DNA of 64,000 nt from Desulfoluna sp. (GCF_030145185.1 NZ_JAQYWB010000018.1:23813-87812); one strand, 5' to 3'; counted from the stretch's first letter, positions 24,877 through 33,376 are shown. A program made the numbers and translations. Notes: generated by a model from the sequence alone, not told the origin.

Positions 24877-25962
24877 TCAAAGCTGGGTAGCTAACAGGGT
24901 CGTGATGGCGGGGAGATCGTCGTTGAATTCAATGGAGACGGAGACGGTGCAAAGGGGCAGAGAGGCCAGCGTGCGCACCTTCACCCGATCCTTGTCCGTG
25001 GTGAGAAGAACGGAGGCGCCGCTGGCTCTGGCTTCTGCTTCCAGGGCGACGATCTCCGCTTCGGTATAGGAATGATGATCTTCAAAAAAGTGCCCACCAA
25101 CGACGGTCACCCCAAGGGACCTGGCCCCCTCTTCAAAAGCATGGTTTTTTGCGATCCCTGAAAAAAGAAAGGCGGGGCCGAGTGCCTGGGGCGTCAAGGG
25201 GTTGCCTGCCCCATCCGACAGGGAGACGCGATGTGTGGAGGCAATGACAGGAAGGGAGGCAGCCTTGGTTCTCAACGGCCCGGGTAGATGGCTCAAAAAA
25301 CGCGTCACATCCCCAGCTCCAGCCCGGGTCAGAACCACGGCGTCGGCCCATGAAAAGGCCGAAAGGGGTTCGCGCAAAGGCCCCCGTGGAAGGACATGAC
25401 CGTTCCCAAAGGGGCGCGCGCCATCGGCCAGGAGGATATTCAAATCCCGGGCCAACCGAATATGCTGATAGGCATCATCCAGAAGCACCACATCAGGCCG
25501 AAACCGGTCACAGGCCTCCAGGCCCGCGGCATAACGATCGCTGCCGATCACCACCGGAACACCGGGAAGCTGCTCGGCCATCATCACCGGCTCGTCCCCC
25601 GCCTCAAAAGGCGAAAGAAAAATCGCGTCCCCATCGGAAACCACGGCACCCTGACTCGAAAGGCTCCCGCCATACCCTCGGCTCACAATCGCCACTTTAG
25701 CCCCTTGCGCCCGATACCACCGCGCTGCAAAAAGGGTCATGGGGGTCTTGCCCGTACCGCCTGCCGTCAGGTTGCCGATGGCCACCACCCGTGCAGGGAG
25801 ATGCTTTGCTTCCAGGACACCCTTCTCATACGCCACCCGCTTGGCACGGCCCAAAGCGCCGTACACTTTCGAAAGACCCAGCAAGGCAAACTTTGGAGAC
25901 ATCAGCGAGGTCCTGCCGTCATCTTCAAAGGCACGTTCAATGTAATCCGTCATTTTTCCCAT
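24877..25962 (-). CDS. lpxK: Tetraacyldisaccharide 4'-kinase
   Basis: A 361-residue enzyme phosphorylating the 4' position of the lipid A disaccharide to give lipid IVA at the inner membrane. The P-loop is VVAIGNLTAGGTGKTPMTLF near residues 59-78; VAIVSRGYGG, DDAYQHIRLARDLNILL and the late TTDKDRVK block are LpxK signatures. Length is standard. It is the last gene of the regulator-lptF-lptG-lpxK unit, 83 bp after lptG. ATG 25962 or, three codons in, 25953. Confidence 0.94.
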   Translation of the reverse strand: MGKMTDYIERAFEDDGRTSLMSPKFALLGLSKVYGALGRAKRVAYEKGVLEAKHLPARVVAIGNLTAGGTGKTPMTLFAARWYRAQGAKVAIVSRGYGGSLSSQGAVVSDGDAIFLSPFEAGDEPVMMAEQLPGVPVVIGSDRYAAGLEACDRFRPDVVLLDDAYQHIRLARDLNILLADGARPFGNGHVLPRGPLREPLSAFSWADAVVLTRAGAGDVTRFLSHLPGPLRTKAASLPVIASTHRVSLSDGAGNPLTPQALGPAFLFSGIAKNHAFEEGARSLGVTVVGGHFFEDHHSYTEAEIVALEAEARASGASVLLTTDKDRVKVRTLASLPLCTVSVSIEFNDDLPAITTLLATQL

Positions 25963-26045
25963 ACACTCAAATTTTTATCCTGAGGTCATGATCCAACGTG
26001 ATGAAGCGCAGCGCCTCGGCAATCAGGAACGACGAACGCTCTTTT

Positions 26046-27122
26046 TTAATCAATATCCTGCAACAGCAGCCCCCCGGCACAGAAAAAAACCACATCGGCG
26101 GCCCAGGCGGCGATAAACGGGGGCAGCATCTCACCATACCCCAGGGAGAGGCAGAGGCTGTAGAAGATCCAGAAGAGAAAGGCAATGCCAATCCCAATCC
26201 CCACAGAGATAGGAATCCCTTCGTGACGCGGGCGTGTCAGGGCGATCCCGGATCCGATCATCACCATCATCAGGCAAAGAAGAGGAAAGGCCATCTTGGC
26301 TTGAAAATTCACCCGGTACCGGGTGACATCGTACCCCTCTTTTTCCATCTTTCGAATGTAATCCCAAAGATTAAAAAAACTCATTTCACGGGCTTTTTTC
26401 ACCACACTCCCAAGATCCTCGGGCAACACCCCGACCATATCGATGGCGGCGTCCACATACTGAGAACGCTGCCCGCCCGAGATCGAGGGTTCCTGGACAA
26501 TGGCGTCTTTCAAGGCCCAGCCTTTGCTCGTATAAACTCCGGAGGCCGCATCCACGCGCCGAACGGGCACAAAGGAGTCATCGGCAAAGCGGGTGATGGA
26601 GATCCCGGACAGGGTCTTGGTGGCGATGGTGTAATGCTTGATATAAATAATTTCACGCCCATGCCGCAGCCAGATATTATTTCCCTGGGTGGTCTGAATA
26701 TTTCGCTTTTTAATATCCACCATACGGATATGCGTGGCTTTGTTCAGCGCCACAGGCACCACGGTCTCAGCCAGAATAAACACCAGAACCGTCAATAAAA
26801 GGCCCGCCCCGGAAAGGGGTTTTATAAGCTTCCATGCGCTGATCCCCCCCCCCATCAGGGCAATGATCTCGTTATTTCTCCGCATGAGACCAAAAAGGAC
26901 AACACTTGACAACAAAGCGCAGACAGGGGTCATCATCACGATAATCCCCAGGTTTCTCATCACCACGAACCACACCCCGTGCAGGAGGTTGTAATTCACC
27001 TGGAGAAACTTTGAAATCCAGGAAAGATAATCAATGGCCACCACGAGGAAGAAGACCACCACCTGAATCATGGCAAAGTACTTAAAAAACTGTTTCAGGA
27101 CATACCGCTGAATGAGACTCAT
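26046..27122 (-). CDS. lptG: LPS export ABC transporter permease LptG
   Basis: A 358-residue YjgP/YjgQ-family permease: one membrane segment pair near residues 12-35 and 55-80, a third near 95-120, a large periplasmic beta-jellyroll (about 130-265), then three more membrane helices. The start MSLIQRYVLKQFFKYFAMIQ and the block LMRRNNEIIALMGGGISAWKL (coupling helix) are typical. With LptF and LptB (not in this window) it extracts lipopolysaccharide from the inner membrane. ATG 27122 overlaps the lptF stop as ATGA, indicating coupling. Confidence 0.93.
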   Translation of the reverse strand: MSLIQRYVLKQFFKYFAMIQVVVFFLVVAIDYLSWISKFLQVNYNLLHGVWFVVMRNLGIIVMMTPVCALLSSVVLFGLMRRNNEIIALMGGGISAWKLIKPLSGAGLLLTVLVFILAETVVPVALNKATHIRMVDIKKRNIQTTQGNNIWLRHGREIIYIKHYTIATKTLSGISITRFADDSFVPVRRVDAASGVYTSKGWALKDAIVQEPSISGGQRSQYVDAAIDMVGVLPEDLGSVVKKAREMSFFNLWDYIRKMEKEGYDVTRYRVNFQAKMAFPLLCLMMVMIGSGIALTRPRHEGIPISVGIGIGIAFLFWIFYSLCLSLGYGEMLPPFIAAWAADVVFFCAGGLLLQDID

Positions 27123-28315
27123 GACCGGCCCCCCTTTCGAAGGGGTGCCATGGCCCACCGAAAAAGAGAAAGAAAAAAACCGCCCAGCACATCAAACCCC
27201 AGAGTCTTCTCACGGGCGACCCGTGCAAGAAAAATCAGACCGGCACTCCCCATCACAATATTTCCGACCCAGAGCGCCAGTTCCGGAGCAAGGACCCCGG
27301 ATTTCCCCAAAGACCATCCGGCCGCGTGCATCACGTAGTAGAGAAGAAAACAGACCAGCCCGAGGCCCATACCCGAACTCTTGCGGGAAAAAGCACTTCG
27401 AAGTCCCAGGGAAATAGAGAGAATACCCAGGGTAAAAGCGGCCAGGGCCAGGGCAAATTTTTCGTTGATCTCCATAATGGCGGTGGCAGGGATACGCCCG
27501 GCCTTCTTTTCCGACGCGATGTAAGCAGAAAGCTCCGAAAGGCTCATTTCATCACGCGCCTTATTGCCCAGCGACTTGTCCGAATGAAGTTTTCCAAAAT
27601 TCACCCGGATGTCGTAGGTGGAAAAACCGATGGCATTGACCGCCCGATCCACCAGATTCACCTGGTTCACCTCACCGTTGAACAGGCGAAGGGTAAGGGT
27701 CTCAGCCTGTTTGGAAAAAAACCGAACCCCTCTGGGAGCTGTAATGGACACCTCACTCTCGGGATTTCGGGTATCTCGAATAAACACACCATGCAGGCTC
27801 TTGTCCTCGGGGTTGATCCGCTCCACATAGAGCATCACTCCGTCAAAATTGGTATTGAACGTCCCTTCTTTTATAGAGGCATCCACCCCTGCGGATGCGA
27901 TATTGACCACCATCTTTTTGTACGAATAGTTTCCCCAGGGGACGGCGTAAACCGTAACGGCAAGGGTGAGCAAAGACCCCAGCAGGCAAAAGGCCCCCAC
28001 CGGATAAAAAATAGCGGAAAGCCCCGCACCACCCGCCTTGATGGCCACAACTTCCTGATCGGCAGACATTCGAAGCAGGGTCAGCAGCACCGCCATCATC
28101 ACGGACATGGGCAGAGTGTACTGCATCATCACCGGGAGGGTATACCCCACCATGGCAAGAACAGTGGAAAGGCTCGCCCGGTAGTTCACCACCAGGTCGG
28201 TGATGTCGATAATTTTGGTCAGGAGAAAGACCAGACTGAGAAAGCCCAGACAAAGCAAAAAAGGCTGCAGCAGCTCTTTCAGAATATAGCGATTGATAAT
28301 GGTAATCGGGGTCAC
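27119..28315 (-). CDS. lptF: LPS export ABC transporter permease LptF
   Basis: A 398-residue permease of the same YjgP/YjgQ fold as LptG. It starts TIINRYILKELLQPFLLCLGFL, has the coupling helix MSADQEVVAIKAGGAGLSAI near residues 88-107, a periplasmic jellyroll (about 150-290) and three C-terminal helices. The start is GTG at 28315, 7 bp after the regulator stop, so regulator and permease are probably one transcript. It overlaps lptG by 4 bp. Confidence 0.92.
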   Translation of the reverse strand: MTPITIINRYILKELLQPFLLCLGFLSLVFLLTKIIDITDLVVNYRASLSTVLAMVGYTLPVMMQYTLPMSVMMAVLLTLLRMSADQEVVAIKAGGAGLSAIFYPVGAFCLLGSLLTLAVTVYAVPWGNYSYKKMVVNIASAGVDASIKEGTFNTNFDGVMLYVERINPEDKSLHGVFIRDTRNPESEVSITAPRGVRFFSKQAETLTLRLFNGEVNQVNLVDRAVNAIGFSTYDIRVNFGKLHSDKSLGNKARDEMSLSELSAYIASEKKAGRIPATAIMEINEKFALALAAFTLGILSISLGLRSAFSRKSSGMGLGLVCFLLYYVMHAAGWSLGKSGVLAPELALWVGNIVMGSAGLIFLARVAREKTLGFDVLGGFFLSLFRWAMAPLRKGGRS

Positions 28316-28322
28316 CTATTTA

Positions 28323-28973
28323 TTATATGATATCCCGGGCCACCCAAACCACTTCGCCGATCACCTCAAAGTGGGTCAGGTCGGCTTGATAGTCCACGGC
28401 CTCGGCCTTGTTGTCGGAGAGCACGCGCACACAGGCGCCTTCGGTAAAAAGCCGTTTTATCTTGATGGTGTCGCCTTCGCGAAATGCAAAAACCCCTCCT
28501 TTGAAACCGCCATCTTCCCCGGTTCGGGAACGATCCACCATCACGGTATCGCCGCCGCAGATCATGGGCGCCATGGAGTCGCCCACCACATCAAAGAGAA
28601 CCAGTGCCGACGGTGTCCCCTTTTTCCTGAGCCATAGCTCTCCAAAGGGGCAGGTTTCAAGCACTTCGGCCGTGGTCTCAAAAGAGCCACCGCCACCGGA
28701 AAGGGTCGCTCGGTATTTGGGAATATAAACCAGAGCGTTCACCATAACGGATCCCTGCTCTCCCTTATACCCATTCAAAAGCCAGGTAATATCGCAGTCA
28801 AAAGTCTGACAGATTTTAAAAATAGCATCGATGGTCGGAGAGATGCCGTCTCGCCATGACTCAAAGGCACCAGTCATCCCAACGGTACGGTCCAGCTCAC
28901 CGAGCTGTCCTCCACACTCGCGCGTCACCAATTCCTCCAGATTGTGGAGAAACACCTCTCTGTTCCACTTCAT
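28323..28973 (-). CDS. Helix-turn-helix / S24-peptidase-fold repressor (COG2932-like)
   Basis: A 216-residue regulator. The N-terminal half has a phage-CI-type helix-turn-helix (LGELDRTVGMTGAFESWRDG, then IDAIFKICQTFDCDITWLLNG to about residue 68). The C-terminal half is the LexA/CI S24 fold: the serine in VVGDSMAPMICGGDTVMVDRS near 131 and the lysine in DTIKIKRLF near 170. A glycine-rich segment (TLSGGGGSFET) stands where LexA has its Ala-Gly cleavage site, so self-cleavage is doubtful. It leads the lptF-lptG-lpxK operon and has a promoter overlapped by a palindrome upstream, so autoregulation is likely. The signal is unknown. Confidence 0.85.
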   Translation of the reverse strand: MKWNREVFLHNLEELVTRECGGQLGELDRTVGMTGAFESWRDGISPTIDAIFKICQTFDCDITWLLNGYKGEQGSVMVNALVYIPKYRATLSGGGGSFETTAEVLETCPFGELWLRKKGTPSALVLFDVVGDSMAPMICGGDTVMVDRSRTGEDGGFKGGVFAFREGDTIKIKRLFTEGACVRVLSDNKAEAVDYQADLTHFEVIGEVVWVARDII

Positions 28974-29093
28974 AACCCCACTCTTTCATCATGACAGGCG
29001 CCGTGCGCCTAATGATCCAAGACTCTATGAGAGCATGGTGCCGACCTGCCGGCAGCATGCGTCAGTTACTTGCGTGTGACTCAGAATGCCCGA

Positions 29094-29132
29094 ATCATAG
29101 CCAGAGCACGGCGGGTTGTAAAGGGTTTACAA
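29094..29132 (-). promoter_or_regulatory. Sigma-70-type promoter with overlapping operator for the S24 repressor-lptFG-lpxK operon
   Basis: On the minus strand: TTTACA (29122-29117), 17-bp spacer, TATGAT (29099-29094). The perfect inverted repeat TTGTAAA-ccc-TTTACAA (29132-29116) covers the -35 box, as expected for a repressor site. The transcript would start near 29087, giving a leader of about 115 nt before the regulator ATG at 28973. Confidence 0.8.
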
Positions 29133-29182
29133 AAGGGATGAGGGGCCAAAGGATGGGCGATCCATGCCAGGTTAAAATGAGC

Positions 29183-29207
29183 GCCTCCTTGCAGCCGGAG
29201 GCATTTT
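29183..29207. repeat. Remnant of the hairpin repeat (copy M)
   Basis: GCCTCCTTGCAGCCGGAGGC followed by ATTTTT. Only the GCCGGAGGC end of the repeat family is left. It lies 4 bp from the methyltransferase stop codon. The short stem with a T-run on the plus strand could terminate transcription, but no plus-strand gene ends here. Confidence 0.45.
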
Positions 29208-29211
29208 TATC

Positions 29212-30213
29212 TTACGCTTTTCGTGCCAGCACCGCGCAGGACCCTGACGGAAGCGAGATGTCTCCGGCAAAAGAGAGCCCGGCTTCTTCCACCATGGCCC
29301 GCATCTCGCCGACGGTGTAGACTTTTCCATTGTAGGTGTTGAGCATCATGTGAAGGTCGTACATCCCTCCGGCTTCGCCCCGATCCCGATAAAAATCGTG
29401 GACCACCAAGGTGCCGCCCTGGGCGAGAAGGCCGGCGGCACGACGAACGATCCCCAAGGTCTCGACGTCTCCCTGGCAATGCACCAGATTGGAGAGCAGA
29501 AGCAGATTCGCCCCTTCACACCCGGAGAGATCCCAAGGGTCATCCAAAAGGTTGACGCAGGAGAGCCCGATGCGACTGAAGGCGGGATGGTGCTTCCTTT
29601 TTTCGGCAAAAAAACCCACCACGTCCTGGAGATCCGCAAGCGCCCCTGTCCAACCGGAATGCTTTTCTAAAAAGGAGAGGCTGTAGGCCCCGGAGCCAAA
29701 GCCCAGTTCCACAAAACGCCCCTGATCCGTGTCCGGTTTCACCAGCTGCCAGAGCTCTGCCGCTCTGATCCGCGCGGCCTCATCCATGGCGTCGATATAC
29801 TGAGCCAGATCTTTTTTGTACTCCGCCTCACTCTTCTCCGAAGCGGCATAGACCCGTTCCCCCGTTTTCAAGGTCTGACCCAGAAGGTCCCAGGAATCAA
29901 CGAGTCGCTTCTCAAAATCCAGAGTACCGCCCATGGGATGAGGCGCCCCGGTCCCAAAAAAGAGCGCCCCCTCTTTCGACAGACAAAAACCTGTGGGCGA
30001 CGCCTCCAAGAGGCCCAGAACAACCAGCGCAGAAAGCGCCCGGCATCCAAAAGCCTCGTCCCAACCGACCTTCCGGCAGAGGACGTCAGCCGCCACCGCC
30101 TCTTCTCCCACGCAATCAAACACCCCGGCATCAAAAGCCGCTTGCAAAAGCCGATACGGACGGTATCCCGTCAACAGGGTTTTAAACTTCAGATATGACG
30201 TCATATCGCCCAT
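29212..30213 (-). CDS. bzaC: O-methyltransferase family 2, probable BzaC (5-hydroxybenzimidazole O-methyltransferase)
   Basis: A 333-residue plant-type O-methyltransferase: an N-terminal dimerisation/winged-helix domain (YRPYRLLQAAFDAGVFDCV, then CRALSALVVLGLLEASPTGF), and a SAM domain with motif I RFVELGFGSGAYSLSFLEKH near residue 180 and the LLLLSNLVHCQGD / GGTLVVHDFYRD segments. BzaC enzymes of this family methylate 5-hydroxybenzimidazole to the 5-methoxy form in anaerobic cobamide lower-ligand synthesis. The assignment rests on its place behind cobT and the bzaF-like gene; other acceptors are possible. ATG 30213 has GGGAGG at 5 nt. A terminator separates it from cobT, so it may have its own promoter. 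Confidence 0.72.
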   Translation of the reverse strand: MGDMTSYLKFKTLLTGYRPYRLLQAAFDAGVFDCVGEEAVAADVLCRKVGWDEAFGCRALSALVVLGLLEASPTGFCLSKEGALFFGTGAPHPMGGTLDFEKRLVDSWDLLGQTLKTGERVYAASEKSEAEYKKDLAQYIDAMDEAARIRAAELWQLVKPDTDQGRFVELGFGSGAYSLSFLEKHSGWTGALADLQDVVGFFAEKRKHHPAFSRIGLSCVNLLDDPWDLSGCEGANLLLLSNLVHCQGDVETLGIVRRAAGLLAQGGTLVVHDFYRDRGEAGGMYDLHMMLNTYNGKVYTVGEMRAMVEEAGLSFAGDISLPSGSCAVLARKA

Positions 30214-30308
30214 ACATCCTCCCAAAAATGTAGCCATTCAGTGCGACTCGCCTACTTGTAATGCATGATACGTGGTTCCACACACCACACAAATAAGGCA
30301 TGTTTTCA

Positions 30309-30345
30309 AAAAAAAGACCCCGGCATCTCTGATGCCGGGGTATCG
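30309..30345 (-). terminator. Rho-independent terminator after cobT
   Basis: Minus strand: ACCCCGGCATC, loop AGA, GATGCCGGGGT, then CTTTTTTTT. The stem is perfect over 11 bp. It begins about 26 bp after the cobT stop. Confidence 0.93.
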
Positions 30346-30370
30346 TATCACAACGGATCACCAAAAGGAT

Positions 30371-31438
30371 CTACCCTTTGGTGTGCGGGTCTTTAATGGC
30401 CACCTCTTCAAAGGTGAGGATATCGGCGAGGATGCGGGTGGAGGCATCGAGGAGTTCCATGGTAAGCGCCGCACCGGTGCCTTCACCCAGTCGGAAGCCC
30501 AGGTCCAGCAGAGGATCCACGCCAAGGTGGTCGTGCATGAAGGTGTGCCCCACTTCTACGGATCGGTGACTGGCAAAGAGGTACTCTTTGGATATCGGGG
30601 CCAGGTCGCCGGCGATCAGGGCGCCGGCTGTGGAGATAAAGCCATCGCACACCACAGGAATCCCGTGGGCGGCAGCCCCCAGAACGAGCCCGGCCAGTGC
30701 GCCGATCTCATAACCGCCCACCTTGGCGAGGACGTCAATGGGGTCCGTGGGATCGGGATGGTTCACGGCAATCCCTTTTTTGATCACATCAATCTTGCGC
30801 TGCAACGCCGCGTCGTTGATTCCGGTACCGCGCCCGGTGAGGTCTTCCACCTTCTCGCCGGAAAGCACAGCGATGATGGCCGTCGATGGCGTGGTGTTGC
30901 CGATGCCCATATCTCCGGTGCCAAGCATATCCAACCGGCCTTCGGCCACGAGCTCATCCACGATCTCGATGCCCGCCTCGATGGCCGCCACGGCCTGCTC
31001 ACGGGTCATGGCAGGACCCTTGGTAAAATTCTCAGTTCCCCGGGCCACTTTTTTATGAATAATGGGCAGCGTCGGGTCAAACTCGGCTTTCACACCAATG
31101 TCCGCAGCCAGAGACTCTGCCCCTGCGTGCTTGGCCAGCACGTTGATGGAGGCTCCTTTGATCACAAAGTTGTGCACCATCTGCTCGGTCACTTCCTGGG
31201 GAAAAAGACTGACGCCCTCCTCCACCATCCCGTGATCGCCGGCGCAGGTCACCACCACTTTTTTTTCTAATTTAACGTCAATCACCCCGGCAATGGCAGC
31301 AAGCCTTGCCGACAGAGGTTCCAGCACCCCCAAACTTCCCTGGGGCCGCGCCTGATCAGCCAGACGCTTCAGAGCCACCGCCTCAATTCCGCGATCAATC
31401 CCAACAATGGAACCGAGGGTCTTTTCAAGCAATTTCAT
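30371..31438 (-). CDS. cobT: Nicotinate-nucleotide--dimethylbenzimidazole phosphoribosyltransferase
   Basis: A 355-residue CobT that activates the benzimidazole lower ligand to its alpha-ribotide with nicotinate mononucleotide. Signatures: RPQGSLGVLEPLSARLAAI near 32-50 (base binding), VTCAGDHGMVEEGVS near 84, GDMGIGNTTPSTAIIAVL near 173-190, and the catalytic glutamate in RLGEGTGAALTMELLD near 315-330. Length is usual. It lies between the bzaF-like and bzaC-like genes on the same strand, consistent with a self-contained lower-ligand locus. CobT enzymes accept various benzimidazoles. Confidence 0.95.
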   Translation of the reverse strand: MKLLEKTLGSIVGIDRGIEAVALKRLADQARPQGSLGVLEPLSARLAAIAGVIDVKLEKKVVVTCAGDHGMVEEGVSLFPQEVTEQMVHNFVIKGASINVLAKHAGAESLAADIGVKAEFDPTLPIIHKKVARGTENFTKGPAMTREQAVAAIEAGIEIVDELVAEGRLDMLGTGDMGIGNTTPSTAIIAVLSGEKVEDLTGRGTGINDAALQRKIDVIKKGIAVNHPDPTDPIDVLAKVGGYEIGALAGLVLGAAAHGIPVVCDGFISTAGALIAGDLAPISKEYLFASHRSVEVGHTFMHDHLGVDPLLDLGFRLGEGTGAALTMELLDASTRILADILTFEEVAIKDPHTKG

Positions 31439-31476
31439 TCAGAAACCTCCTCACATGTTAAAAAAGCAAAAAAACG

Positions 31477-31550
31477 GCCTCCGGCGGCGAGGTGAGCCAC
31501 CTCGAAAGCAGGGTGCGAATGCTCGATCGATCACATTCGCTTCGGGCTGA
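31477..31550 (+). repeat. Intergenic hairpin repeat (copy L)
   Basis: GCCTCCGGCGGCGAGGTG AG CCACCTCGAAAGCAGG, then GTGCGAATGC and CACATTCGC. The inner stem is the CGAGG/CCTCG version seen in copy C, a paired change from copies A, E, F, I. The GCCTCC end faces the cobT start, 39 bp away. Confidence 0.82.
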
Positions 31551-31683
31551 GCCCGGATAAAGTCCCAAGCGACACCTCCAGCCCCAAATTTTAAGTACAC
31601 ATACAACTCAGTTGCGCGCTGCCCAGAAAAATCGTCTCAAATAAATCTCACCGCGAAGAACGAGGGGTGAAAGTCTTTGGAAC

Positions 31684-31732
31684 CTGGGGTCCAGGGGGGG
31701 AAACCACTCTATCAAAAAATCCCCTGGACCTC
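31684..31732 (-). terminator. Hairpin after the bzaF-like gene, possible terminator
   Basis: GGTCCAGGGG (minus strand 31730-31721) and CCCCTGGACC (31697-31688) pair perfectly over 10 bp with a 23-nt loop that contains TTTTTT. It starts ~23 bp past the stop. The T-run lies in the loop, not after the stem, so termination is uncertain. Confidence 0.4.
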
Positions 31733-31752
31733 GGAGGCAGGCTTGGTCGGCG

Positions 31753-33075
31753 TTACCCTTTGTAGATTTTGTCGCCTTTGATGTCGGGCTCGAAGACTTC
31801 CATGCCCTTTTTCATGGCACAGAAATCGCCGCACATGGTGCAAGTGTCTTCATTTTCAGGGCAGCGCTCTGCTCGAATGGACTTGGCCACTTCAGGAAAG
31901 AGGAGATACTTTTCCAGGTCATCCCAGCGCATTTCACGACGGGCCATGGCAGCCATCTTTTCGTTTTCACGACGATTGGGATACTTGGCGATGTCACCAA
32001 TGCGGGTGGCCAGGCGAGTGGCTCGCACGCCTTCGCGGACATCCTGCACAGTGGGCAGGGCCAGGTGCTCGGCGGGGGTGATGTAGCAGATGAGGTCAGC
32101 GCCAAAACGGGCGGAACTGGCCGCTCCGATGGCAGCGGTGATGTGGTCGTAGCCAGCGCCGGAGTCACAGGGAATGGGGCCAAGGACGTAGTAAGGGGCG
32201 TTGCCGCTCATGCGTTTTTCAAGCATGATGTTGCCTTCGATTTCATCGAGGGGCACATGGCCGGGGCCTTCCACCATCATCTGGCAACCCATTTCACGGC
32301 CCAGATCGGCCAGCTCGCAGTTAATGATCATCTCGGCCATCTGAGCTCTGTCGTGGCTGTCGTGGATAGCACCGGCACGGATGCCGTTGCCCAGGGAGAG
32401 GACCGCGTCGTATTTCTTCATCAGGGCGCAGACACGGTCAAACTGCTCATAAAGAGGGTTTTCACGCTTGGTGGCGTCCATCCAAGCGACCATGAAGGTG
32501 CCGCCTTTGGAGGCAAGGCCGCCATAGCGGAAACCCTGCTTACGAAGGCGCTCAATGGTATACTGGTTGATCCCGCAATGGATCGCCATAAAAGAGAGAC
32601 CGTCCTGAAGCTGCTGCTCAATGAGGTCAAAAAGGTATTCGGGGTCCAGCTTGCAAGGATCCTGGCACTTACGTGCCGTCTCCTTAAAGGCCTGATAAAG
32701 AGGAACGTTACCCAGGGGCAGGTTGGTTGCAGCCAGCACTTCACGACGGACAAGGTCCAGGTCCCCTCCGGCAGAGAGTTCCATAAGGGTATCTGCACCC
32801 TCTTCCTCAGCGGCCAGGGCTTTTTCAATTTCGCTTTTGATATCACAGATATCTGAGCTGGTGCCGATGGACGCGTTCACCTTGGTTCGCAGGCCGGTGC
32901 CGATGCCTACGGCAGGCCCCTTGAACTTGGGGTTGTTGGGGATAACGATCTCCCCCTTGGCCACCAAATCACGAATCCGCTCGGGGGCATAATTCTCGTT
33001 TTCGGCAACCTGCTGCATCTGGGGGGAAACCACGCCCGCCCGGGCCAACTCAATCTGTGTCTTTGCTACAGTCAT
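31753..33075 (-). CDS. bzaF: 5-hydroxybenzimidazole synthase (BzaF-like ThiC paralogue)
   Basis: A 440-residue radical-SAM protein of the ThiC superfamily. The C-terminal cluster motif is CTMCGDFCAMKKG (CX2CX4C variant as spaced CxxCxxxC here: C-TM-C-GDF-C). ThiC converts aminoimidazole ribotide to the thiamine pyrimidine; BzaA/B/F paralogues convert it to 5-hydroxybenzimidazole. Where canonical ThiC reads DLSTGG, GTVPIYQA, IHAG and SLGDGLRPG, this protein reads ELSAGG, GNVPLYQA, IHCGIN and SLGNGIRAG. It is preceded by a cobalamin riboswitch, not a TPP riboswitch, and followed by cobT and a bzaC-like gene. These together favour BzaF. AAGGAG precedes ATG 33075. Confidence 0.8.
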   Translation of the reverse strand: MTVAKTQIELARAGVVSPQMQQVAENENYAPERIRDLVAKGEIVIPNNPKFKGPAVGIGTGLRTKVNASIGTSSDICDIKSEIEKALAAEEEGADTLMELSAGGDLDLVRREVLAATNLPLGNVPLYQAFKETARKCQDPCKLDPEYLFDLIEQQLQDGLSFMAIHCGINQYTIERLRKQGFRYGGLASKGGTFMVAWMDATKRENPLYEQFDRVCALMKKYDAVLSLGNGIRAGAIHDSHDRAQMAEMIINCELADLGREMGCQMMVEGPGHVPLDEIEGNIMLEKRMSGNAPYYVLGPIPCDSGAGYDHITAAIGAASSARFGADLICYITPAEHLALPTVQDVREGVRATRLATRIGDIAKYPNRRENEKMAAMARREMRWDDLEKYLLFPEVAKSIRAERCPENEDTCTMCGDFCAMKKGMEVFEPDIKGDKIYKG

Positions 33076-33302
33076 TGTCTTTCTTCTCCTTAAAACATAT
33101 CGGCAGACACGTATTTGCTGCCATCATCATTATTTTGGCCACCGAAGTCTGATCGGCTCCCGATTCCATCCCGGGAATCGCCTTCACCCGTCTTGAGGTC
33201 CGCAGTTGCAAAGAAGGAGTACGAACCGGCAACTCCCGGATCTCACGCGACCTCCAACCAGCCGAATCCAACCCCCGCTGATCGAAGATGACGACTTCAG
33301 GC

Positions 33303-33353
33303 AATAAAAAAAGGGCTCTGTGAGACAGCTACAGCTGTGCCACAGAGCCCTTT
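33303..33353 (-). terminator. Expression-platform terminator of the cobalamin riboswitch
   Basis: Minus strand: AAAGGGCTCTGTGGCACAGC, short loop, GCTGTCTCACAGAGCCCTTTTTTT. It sits ~25 bp after the aptamer and ~230 bp before the bzaF-like start, as expected for premature termination when cobalamin is bound. Confidence 0.9.
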
Positions 33354-33376
33354 GCCATCGGACTCGGTCAATATAG

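Noticed and set aside
27326..28330. A 334-codon plus-strand open frame
   Set aside because: Antisense to lptF, whose protein is a clear family member; composition is that of a shadow frame.
31753..33075. Simple call as thiC (thiamine pyrimidine synthase)
   Set aside because: The cobalamin riboswitch, the cobT neighbour and the altered conserved motifs favour BzaF. Not fully excluded without phylogeny.
33050..33304. Possible 84-codon leader peptide between riboswitch terminator and bzaF-like gene
   Set aside because: Needs a TTG start without a ribosome binding site and overlaps the bzaF-like start; no conserved features.
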